Origin: an uncultured Prevotella sp.
GTDB lineage: Bacteria > Bacteroidota > Bacteroidia > Bacteroidales > Bacteroidaceae
Assembly: GCA_900770845.1 (NCBI GenBank)
Contig: CAAGLS010000180.1
Span: 1 to 5,401, forward strand
DNA length: 5,401 nucleotides
Direction: 5' to 3'
Positions 1 through 4,242 of the stretch are shown here, in pieces. Both the position numbers and the translations under genes were made by a program. Positions within the stretch are counted from its first letter, which is position 1. Every line of letters begins with the position of its first letter. The notes below the pieces were generated by a model. The model searched no databases. It was not told the DNA's origin and saw only the letters and a program-made list of their open reading frames with translations.

Positions 1-4
1 CATG

Positions 5-77
5 TGATTCCGACAAGACTCGAACTTGCAACCTTCTGCTCCGGAGGCAGACGCTCTATCCTTTGAGCTACGGAACC
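5..77 (-). tRNA. tRNA-Arg (anticodon CCG)
   Basis: The minus strand folds into a complete 73-nt cloverleaf. The acceptor stem GGTTCCG pairs with CGGAATC with one G-U. The D stem is GCTC/GAGC. The anticodon stem TCTGC/GCAGA encloses loop CTCCGGA, giving anticodon CCG, which reads the Arg codon CGG. The T stem GCAAG/CTTGT encloses TTCGAGT. The discriminator base is A (position 5) and the following bases are CATG, so the CCA end is not encoded and must be added after transcription, as is common in Bacteroidota. The gene begins 16 bp after the stop codon of the lipoprotein gene on the same strand, with no convincing terminator between them, so it may be processed from a shared transcript. Sequence beyond the 3' end is outside the window. 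Confidence 0.97.
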
Positions 78-93
78 AGCCCGATACAAGGCT

Positions 94-525
94 TCACTCT
101 CGGGTGAATGTCACGGGCTTGCTGCCGTCGTCAGGCTCGGCAGGGTAGAGGGTCAGCTGGTTGCCTTGGAGACTTATCTTGACAACGGCTGTCTCTGCGC
201 TCGTATCGTCCACAACCCATTGCTGACGGTAGTTGCTCCAAGTCTCAGACTTCGTCCAGTGCAAGGTCAGACGGTTGCCATCGAGTTGATAGGTTCCGCT
301 GTCGCGCACCTTCGATGTCGGGGCATCGAGCATCGTCTCGATATAAGTCATCGTGCCGTCAGCCTTGAACTGGAACTCACAGCCATAGCCGTTGTCCACG
401 CCATACCAGGTGCCGACAAGAGAGCTGGCTGAAAACTTGTCATCATCATCGTCATCCGATGAGCATGCATTGAATGTGATGGTTGCTGCAACGAGAGCCA
501 TCAAGAGAATGATTTTCTGCTTCAT
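94..525 (-). CDS. Surface-exposed lipoprotein with lipocalin-like C-terminal domain
   Basis: This encodes a 143-residue protein. A lysine-containing N-terminus and hydrophobic stretch (about residues 4-19) lead to a lipobox ending FNAC, with Cys21 as the predicted lipidation site. Ser-Ser and six consecutive Asp (24-29) follow directly; an acidic run just after the Cys is the known Bacteroidota signal for export to the outer face of the outer membrane. The mature part (about 35-143) has the pattern of small lipocalin-like beta-barrel lipoproteins: a GTWYG motif at 38-42, a F-x-A-D-G-T turn near 53-58, SGTYQLDGNRLTL at 76-88 and a second GNQLTLYP strand at 121-128. The ligand and role cannot be told from sequence. 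The ATG at 525 is chosen because it starts the signal peptide and lies about 30 bp from a TAACTTTG box. The lipocalin-like assignment is by pattern, not by search. Confidence 0.9.
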   Translation of the reverse strand: MKQKIILLMALVAATITFNACSSDDDDDDKFSASSLVGTWYGVDNGYGCEFQFKADGTMTYIETMLDAPTSKVRDSGTYQLDGNRLTLHWTKSETWSNYRQQWVVDDTSAETAVVKISLQGNQLTLYPAEPDDGSKPVTFTRE

Positions 526-554
526 ATTTTCTTTGCTTTATACGGTTGATGGTG

Positions 555-562
555 CAAAGTTA
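555..562 (-). promoter_or_regulatory. Bacteroidota -7 promoter box for the lipoprotein gene
   Basis: The minus strand reads TAACTTTG, an exact match to the Bacteroidota sigma-factor -7 consensus TAnnTTTG. It would start transcription near position 549 and give a leader of roughly 24 nt before the ATG at 525. A TTTG (complement of 577-580) lies upstream, but its 14-bp spacing is shorter than the usual distance of about 19-20 bp for a -33 element, so that half is weak. Confidence 0.6.
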
Positions 563-638
563 AGCGCCGCTTGTTCCAAAGCATGGTACATGCGGAAACC
601 TTTTACAAACCGCTTGTCCAAGTTGTGTGTCAGTTGTC

Positions 639-704
639 ACACGACAATAGAACAACCGCCACACAACAATAGAACAACCGCCACACAACAATAGAACAAC
701 CGCC
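639..704. repeat. Tandem repeat, three copies of a 22-bp unit
   Basis: Three adjacent 22-bp units occupy 639-660, 661-682 and 683-704. Each contains the core CAATAGAACAACCGCC preceded by ACACAA or, in the first copy, ACACGA (G at 643 is the only difference). The octamer GTTGTGTG at 622-629 is the exact reverse complement of CACACAAC at 660-667 and 682-689, so a transcript could fold the flank onto the array. There are no spacers, so this is not a CRISPR. The array sits about 80 bp upstream of the lipoprotein gene's promoter box. Confidence 0.95.
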
Positions 705-881
705 ACTGTTTAAGCACACTGTTAATTTACCCTCTTGGAAATTGACAAGAAATGCAAAAAGGCTACCGCCTATGGTTGGAGCCGTGAGGGAAAACATGCA
801 ATGAAAAGATGGGAAAACACAGGGTGGAAGACAAGACTGCGATTTCCATTGGCCTTATGGTGCGATGTCGATAATATTGCG

Positions 882-889
882 TAACTTTG
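882..889 (+). promoter_or_regulatory. -7 promoter box of the EamA transporter gene
   Basis: TAACTTTG exactly matches the Bacteroidota -7 consensus TAnnTTTG and is the same octamer used by the divergent lipoprotein gene. Its end is only 11 bp before the ATG at 901. With the usual distance from box to start site, the transcript would begin about 3-8 nt before the ATG, so the leader would be almost absent. No convincing -33 TTTG at the usual spacing is visible. Confidence 0.6.
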
Positions 890-900
890 CGGTCGGAATT

Positions 901-1821
901 ATGAAGACAACGCAAAACATATCCATCTTCCAACGGCCGCTGTGGGTGGCCATCTTCGCCCTGACGGCTGCTGTGGCTTGGGGATTTGCCTATCCGCTCA
1001 TCAAATTGGGTTACGCCGAATTTCACATCACTCCCGCGATGACAGGCAGCAAGATGCTCTTTGCCGGCATCAGGTTTGCCATTGCTGGGCTGTTGGTCGT
1101 GGGCATGGCTTGGGGCGGCCATAAGGACTTCCGCGTCAGGAGCCGCGCCGACTGGTGGTTCGTCCTCCTGTTCTGTCTCGTCAACACCACCCTCCACTAC
1201 GCCTTCTTCTACGTTGGCCTCTCACACAGCGAGGGCTCGCGGGCGGCCATCCTCAACTCGCTCAGTGTCTTTGCTGTGGTCATCATGGCATGCCTGTTCT
1301 TCAAGAGCGACCGCATGACGACGCGCAAGGCCTTGGGATGCGCCATTGGCTTCGCGGGCATCCTGTCGCTCAACTTGGGCGGGGCTGACAGCGGGAGGTT
1401 CACATGGCTCGGCGACGGCATGATCATCCTCAACGCCCTCTGTGGAGCCACGGCCTCTCTGCTCACCCGTGGCCTCGGCCGACGGCTGAATGTGTTTGTG
1501 GGCACGGGCTACAGTCTCGCCATAGGAGGCGCTATCCTCATCGTCGTGGGCCTCGTCGCCGGTGGCTCTCTGCCAAGGCCGACACCCTTGGGACTGCTTT
1601 GGCTCTTCCTGCTCGTCTGCATCAGCACTGTGGGCTTCACGCTCTACAACAAACTGCTCACCTGCAACCCCATAGGCAAGGTGGCCATCTACAATTCCCT
1701 GATTCCTGTGGTTGGAGCCGTCAGCTCATGCCTCTGTCTGCACGAAGCGTTCCATTGGAAATACGTGCTGGCCGGCGCGTTGGCTACAGCCGGCATCTAC
1801 ATCATCAACAAGGGGAAATAA
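901..1821 (+). CDS. DMT-superfamily EamA-type transporter
   Basis: This encodes a 306-residue, very hydrophobic inner-membrane protein with the two-fold repeat of the drug/metabolite transporter superfamily. The first EamA unit spans about residues 14-160 and starts with AVAWGFAYPLIKLG, the typical motif of helix 1. The second spans about 168-303 and includes GATASLLTRGL and a terminal PVVGAVSSCLCLHEAF...AGALATAGIYI pattern, the conserved end of these proteins. About ten transmembrane helices fit, and the length is normal for the family. Members export or import small metabolites such as amino acids; the substrate is not predictable here. The start at 901 is chosen over the in-frame ATG at 865 because the promoter box at 882-889 lies inside the extension and the extra 12 residues add no family sequence. 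The gene appears monocistronic; its 3' neighbour is convergent. Confidence 0.93.
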   Translation: MKTTQNISIFQRPLWVAIFALTAAVAWGFAYPLIKLGYAEFHITPAMTGSKMLFAGIRFAIAGLLVVGMAWGGHKDFRVRSRADWWFVLLFCLVNTTLHYAFFYVGLSHSEGSRAAILNSLSVFAVVIMACLFFKSDRMTTRKALGCAIGFAGILSLNLGGADSGRFTWLGDGMIILNALCGATASLLTRGLGRRLNVFVGTGYSLAIGGAILIVVGLVAGGSLPRPTPLGLLWLFLLVCISTVGFTLYNKLLTCNPIGKVAIYNSLIPVVGAVSSCLCLHEAFHWKYVLAGALATAGIYIINKGK

Positions 1822-1913
1822 TGAGTGCCGATTCCAACAATCAGGTTTGGAAACAGAGTGTTCTATCTCATCTTCACCAATCGCAATCCGCATCCGTGAA
1901 GATTCGTGGTTGA
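1821..1913 (+). CDS. Possible 30-codon ORF overlapping the transporter stop (doubtful)
   Basis: An ATG shares its first base with the last base of the transporter's TAA (TAATG arrangement), and an AAGGGG stretch lies about 5-10 bases upstream. It reads 30 residues beginning MSADSNNQVWKQ, polar, with no signal peptide, membrane segment or recognisable motif. Such overlaps allow translational coupling. However, the downstream half runs into sequence resembling degenerate intergenic repeats, and Bacteroidota use Shine-Dalgarno sites weakly, so chance is a strong alternative. Confidence 0.15.
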   Translation: MSADSNNQVWKQSVLSHLHQSQSASVKIRG

Positions 1914-2041
1914 TAATCCGTTTGTTGTTTGATGCGAAAGAGCGTCCTTTGCACACGAAACAATATGACATGGTTCCGTTGCCTACGCCTACAGTCAGTC
2001 CCTATTTCCCTGCCTTTTTCAGAAGGAATGTGGGAAAAGAA

Positions 2042-2082
2042 CATGGGCAGACATGACAGGTTTGATGTCAAGTCTGCCCATG
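2042..2082. terminator. Strong long hairpin, possible bidirectional terminator
   Basis: CATGGGCAGAC (2042-2052) pairs perfectly with GTCTGCCCATG (2072-2082). Inside, after one A-A mismatch, TGACA (2054-2058) pairs with TGTCA (2066-2070) around a 7-nt loop, making 16 base pairs in total. In the minus direction the hairpin is followed by the T-rich TTCTTTTCCC; in the plus direction no T run follows. The position between convergent genes suits transcription termination. A protein-binding palindrome or a mobile-repeat remnant would look the same. Confidence 0.6.
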
Positions 2083-2096
2083 ACGAAAATCGCCAT

Positions 2097-2118
2097 CGCG
2101 TAGAATTGCACTTACGCG
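2097..2118. repeat. Short inverted repeat CGCGTA/TACGCG
   Basis: CGCGTA (2097-2102) and TACGCG (2113-2118) are exact inverted copies separated by 10 nt, with one further possible G-T pair inside. It lies between the two stronger hairpins of this intergenic region. On its own it is weak, and it could be a minor element of a composite terminator or chance. Confidence 0.35.
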
Positions 2119-2127
2119 CATAAAATG

Positions 2128-2156
2128 GCCCGCCGTCAGCCGTATGCTTGGCGGGC
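2128..2156 (-). terminator. GC-rich terminator of the FMN/Fe-S gene
   Basis: GCCCGCC (2128-2134) and GGCGGGC (2150-2156) form a 7-bp GC-only stem with a 15-nt loop in which AGC and GCT can pair further. Read on the minus strand it starts 8 nt after the TAA of the 2165-3244 gene and is followed by CATTTTATG, a short T-rich tail, which fits a rho-independent terminator with a weak U tract. Confidence 0.65.
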
Positions 2157-2164
2157 GGCGTTGC

Positions 2165-3244
2165 TTACCGTTTCAATTTGTTGGTCTCACTGATCTTGAG
2201 AAGTGTGCCCGTGGGGCAGACAAAACGGCAATAGGGCCGCATGACAACAGTAGACAGTGCCGTAAAGGCCACGGCCACGGCTATTGCCACCCACGAGGCT
2301 GACTGGACGATGAAGGCTGAGAAAGGCTCATAGTCTATCCAGTCGAACCAAGCCCCCGTCCAGAGACACAGCATGAGCACAGCCCACAACACCCTGCGGA
2401 AAGTCCTCAGCCGCCGGACAAGAACAGGCGACAGACGAATCTTGTAGGCTATCCCACGGCCGACAAGCTCCTGAAGAGAGCCAAAGGGACAGATGTTGGT
2501 GCAATAATATTGCTTCTTGCCAAAAAGCGGATATAGGAATGCCGTTATGAGCAACACGGTTGGCACCAACAGCGACACGACATTCATGCCATTCGACATG
2601 AAACTGATGAGCGAGGTGTAGGAGACGAATGTGCCGCACCAGAAACCGAGCACGGCCACGTTGAGTATCTGCTGTATGATGCGATACCGCCTGTTGCGGT
2701 AAAACAGGGGGATGACGGCGGCCATCAAGGCCACGACGAGGCCGGCCAAAGCCTTCACGCTGAGGTCCAGGCTGTCGTACCAGTGGGTTTCGGCTGTGGC
2801 GCGTTGGGCGAACTGTATGCCCCTTTTCATGTTGCCGATAATGGCCTTGGAGGAATAGGTGGCTCCCGACACGGCGTCGGGCTGCATGGCGGCAGCCTCG
2901 TCAAGGCTCTTGCCGTTCCAAAACGTAAGGAGCGATTGGGCTTTCTTGAAGAAGTCCGGCGTCTCGGAGTTCTTCATGGCCTCCACTTTGGTGATCTTTC
3001 CGTCGCGGATGAAGATTCTTAGAGGCACCGTGCCGCCAAAACCTGTAATGTCCTTGCCAAGCTGTGTGGTGTTCACCACAATGGTTCCATCACTCTCCGT
3101 GCGGATTGTGTCGTTGCCCGCTGTAGCCGTTTGCTGTTGGCTTCTGATGCTGTGTCCGAGCCATTTGCTGTCGCGCCGTATTGAGACCGCGAGTATCATC
3201 AGAAAGCAGAAAGCAAGACTCAGCAGTTGTTTTATTTTGTTCAT
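2165..3244 (-). CDS. Membrane FMN-binding / 4Fe-4S protein (NosR/NapH-like electron transfer)
   Basis: The 359-residue product starts with a signal-anchor (about 5-22). An FMN-binding domain of the NqrC/RnfG/NosR type follows at about 50-145. It ends in DAVSGATYSS, where D123 and SGAT (126-129) fit the site at which ApbE attaches FMN to threonine, here Thr129. The rest is polytopic, with helices near 162-182, 190-211, 221-241, 284-303 and 312-335. Two cysteine motifs, C248-TNI-C252-P and C339-RFV-C343-P, are the CX3CP pairs of NosR/NapH-type proteins and should bind an iron-sulfur cluster on the cytoplasmic side. The likely role is passing electrons across the inner membrane to or from an extracytoplasmic flavin; the partner is unknown and no apbE lies in the window. 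The start at 3244 leads straight into the anchor and follows CCAGGG; ATG 3274 and TTG 3307 are in-frame alternatives. Confidence 0.88.
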   Translation of the reverse strand: MNKIKQLLSLAFCFLMILAVSIRRDSKWLGHSIRSQQQTATAGNDTIRTESDGTIVVNTTQLGKDITGFGGTVPLRIFIRDGKITKVEAMKNSETPDFFKKAQSLLTFWNGKSLDEAAAMQPDAVSGATYSSKAIIGNMKRGIQFAQRATAETHWYDSLDLSVKALAGLVVALMAAVIPLFYRNRRYRIIQQILNVAVLGFWCGTFVSYTSLISFMSNGMNVVSLLVPTVLLITAFLYPLFGKKQYYCTNICPFGSLQELVGRGIAYKIRLSPVLVRRLRTFRRVLWAVLMLCLWTGAWFDWIDYEPFSAFIVQSASWVAIAVAVAFTALSTVVMRPYCRFVCPTGTLLKISETNKLKR

Positions 3245-3331
3245 GTTACCCTGGTTTGATTTGTTCGTTCTCATCGTGATATTGTTTATGATTGTGTTGC
3301 TCTGCAAAGCGGATGGAGGGCCAAGTTCTTC

Positions 3332-3409
3332 TCAGAGCTTATCCTTGTTTGCATGGCCGGGCAAGAACGGGCGCGGGCAGCTGCCGCTGATGTCATCCTT
3401 GAAGTCCAT
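3332..3409 (-). CDS. Possible small ORF / leader peptide upstream of the FMN/Fe-S gene
   Basis: A 25-codon ORF starts with ATG at 3409 and ends with TGA at 3332-3334. It reads MDFKDDISGSC, then PRPFLPGHANKDKL. The codons (GAC, TTC, AAG, ATC, AGC, GGC, CCG) resemble those of neighbouring genes, and the stretch is more GC-rich than the intergenic DNA to its right. It sits 26 bp behind a perfect -7 box and 87 bp before the next gene's ATG at 3244, in the same reading frame, so it would lie in the FMN/Fe-S gene's leader. The peptide has one Cys, a Pro-rich centre and a Lys/Asp-rich end, and no signal or membrane segment. I do not recognise a family. It could be a small protein, a regulatory upstream ORF, or chance. 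Confidence 0.35.
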   Translation of the reverse strand: MDFKDDISGSCPRPFLPGHANKDKL

Positions 3410-3435
3410 GCCGCAGAAAATGTTGTTTCTTCTTG

Positions 3436-3443
3436 CAAAATTA
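3436..3443 (-). promoter_or_regulatory. -7 promoter box for the small ORF and FMN/Fe-S gene
   Basis: The minus strand reads TAATTTTG, an exact TAnnTTTG match in AT-rich surroundings. Transcription would start near 3430, about 21 nt before the ATG of the small ORF at 3409 and about 186 nt before the chosen start of the FMN/Fe-S gene. No better box is visible closer to that gene. A TTTG on the minus strand (3456-3459) is only 12 bp upstream, too close for a standard -33 element. Confidence 0.5.
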
Positions 3444-3566
3444 AGGAAAAACTTCCAAATGGACACTTGGTCGTCTGCGAGCTTTAATGTTTTTTAAGCA
3501 CGGACCCTCGCAGTGTATCCAGTGAATGGCAGACCATTATCCTCACTCATACACTCAATCATTATT

Positions 3567-3617
3567 TTTCAACGAATTAACCGAATACACTTTCGGGCAA
3601 TTTGAGTAATTCGTTGA
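3567..3617. repeat. Inverted repeat TCAACGAATT with a second direct copy nearby
   Basis: TCAACGAATT (3569-3578) and AATTCGTTGA (3608-3617) are perfect 10-bp inverted copies 29 nt apart. The 20 bp from 3567 recur at 3808-3827 with 18 matches (shared TTTCAACGAATT, then CGAAT). Both copies are followed within about 10 bp by a GGGCAA. Similar AATTCG-type strings are, as I recall, scattered in many Bacteroidota intergenic regions. Confidence 0.6.
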
Positions 3618-3699
3618 GTTACGTTCTAAAAAAACTGCATCCGCCATTGATATTAATCCGCGAAATCTGCGGGAAAATTGATTGGGCGAGTGAATAGGG

Positions 3700-3754
3700 T
3701 TCGCAGATAACGCTGAAGGCGCGGATTCTACGCTGAAGATTGATATTCGCAGAA
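3700..3754. repeat. Imperfect short-period repeat
   Basis: ACGCTGAAG occurs at 3710-3718 and 3730-3738, 20 bp apart, and TTCGCAGA occurs at 3700-3707 and 3746-3753. Together with AATCCGCGAAATCTGCGGG just to the left, this gives a degenerate array of CGCAGA/CGCTGA-like words. It is probably a decayed copy of a low-complexity dispersed repeat. Confidence 0.5.
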
Positions 3755-4103
3755 CTGTTGCATCGCAGTAACTGTTCAGCGAATGCTGGCTTTCAGCAAG
3801 ACAAAAGTTTCAACGAATTTATCGAATGGGCAAAATGCTTTCTCCTCCAAAAGGCGCAGAGAATACAAAAGAATGGTTCGCCATCTGTCGCGGGCTTGAA
3901 TCCATGCGTCCTTTGCGAAATGAAGAAGTCAGGGAACTGGCGTGTAGCAGAAACCAATTGTTCATAATAAACAACATAGCCCTGCGCACGTTGTGCTTCG
4001 CGTGTCTTCGAAGTGCTGAGTACTGCAACAACCACACTCAGACCCTAAACTGCGCAAGCTTCCTATGGTTGGAGAGAAGCCGCCTCTTCGAGGCTAATGC
4101 GGG

Positions 4104-4176
4104 TGCACGCCTTTGGCTACATTCATTGGATGCACGCCTTTGGCTACATTCATTGAATGCACGCCTTTGGCCACAT
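4104..4176. repeat. Tandem repeat, 2.7 copies of a 27-bp unit
   Basis: Units lie at 4104-4130, 4131-4157 and a partial 19-bp copy at 4158-4176. Each begins TGCACGCCTTTGGC and full units continue with TACATTCATTG followed by GA or AA. The first two differ at one base; the third has CCACAT for CTACAT and then diverges. The unit length is a multiple of three, so translated frames repeat every nine residues, but no frame has a credible gene start or stop context. Each unit contains GCCTTTGGC, able to form a tiny hairpin. The array lies about 65 bp downstream of the nuclease-like gene. Confidence 0.95.
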
Positions 4177-4185
4177 CTTTGTGGC
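4170..4185. repeat. Compact hairpin GCCACA-TCTT-TGTGGC
   Basis: A perfect 6-bp stem with a 4-nt loop directly abuts the last 27-bp unit, using its terminal GCCACA as one arm. It is one of two neighbouring hairpins downstream of the gene ending at 4243. There is no T run on either side, so a terminator role is uncertain. Confidence 0.5.
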
Positions 4186-4194
4186 GATTGGATA

Positions 4195-4210
4195 TCCCCC
4201 CACTGGGGGA
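4195..4210. terminator. GC-rich hairpin downstream of the nuclease-like gene
   Basis: TCCCCC (4195-4200) and GGGGGA (4205-4210) form a perfect 6-bp stem around CACT. On the minus strand it lies 32 nt after the TAG of the nuclease-like gene. It is followed by TATCC rather than a U tract, so if it terminates transcription it does so with the second hairpin or with other factors. The alternative is that it is part of a dispersed repeat ending at the gene. Confidence 0.4.
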
Positions 4211-4242
4211 GGGTTAGGTGGTGGGTCTGCGAGGCTTTTGAC

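Larger units (their letters stand above)
526..900. other. Divergent intergenic region between lipoprotein and transporter genes
   Basis: This 375-bp gap holds the outward-facing promoters of both flanking genes and a tandem repeat (639-704). Open frames crossing it are short, lack promoters or family features, and overlap the repeat or the flanking genes on the wrong strand. I see no RNA gene or clear terminator in the remaining stretch (about 705-881). Confidence 0.7.
1822..2164. other. Convergent intergenic region with stem-loops and degraded repeat motifs
   Basis: This 343-bp region separates the converging transporter and FMN/Fe-S genes. About 1880-1960 carries fragments such as AATCCGCATCCGTGAAG and GCGTCCTTTGC that resemble the sequence between 3640 and 3920. 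The right third (2042-2156) contains three successive inverted repeats, annotated separately. No convincing gene is seen apart from the doubtful ORF at 1821-1913. Confidence 0.65.
3444..4242. other. Repeat-rich non-coding region
   Basis: About 800 bp contain no frame with family features. Frames up to about 80 residues around 3740-4037 translate into low-information sequence. The region is lower in GC than the flanking genes. It contains dispersed short repeats (TTCAACGAATT, ACGCTGAAG, TTCGCAGA, AATCCGCGAAATCTGCGGG, GCGTCCTTTGC), then a 27-bp tandem repeat and two hairpins next to the nuclease-like gene. It looks like decayed or repeat-colonised intergenic DNA. Confidence 0.65.

Noticed and set aside
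78..93. AGCC/GGCT hairpin as a terminator between lipoprotein and tRNA genes
   Set aside because: It has only four base pairs and no T run, too weak to support.
639..704. CRISPR array
   Set aside because: The 22-bp units are directly adjacent with no spacers and no cas genes are present.
865..900. 12-residue N-terminal extension of the transporter from the ATG at 865
   Set aside because: The -7 promoter box lies within it at 882-889, so it would not be transcribed, and the transporter fold begins after the ATG at 901.
1404..1913. Plus-strand 169-codon frame overlapping the transporter gene
   Set aside because: It is an alternate frame of the transporter rich in His, Arg and Pro, typical of out-of-frame reading of GC-rich coding DNA.
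3305..3307. TTG as start codon of the FMN/Fe-S gene
   Set aside because: It would add 21 polar residues before the signal-anchor, and ATG codons at 3274 and 3244 are better placed.
2859..3497. Long plus-strand open frame of 212 codons
   Set aside because: It is antisense to the FMN/Fe-S gene, whose motifs are unmistakable; the plus-strand translation has no family features.
3740..4037. Frames of about 70-80 codons on both strands in the gap
   Set aside because: There is no promoter box at the starts, no domain features, and the sequence resembles degenerate intergenic repeats.
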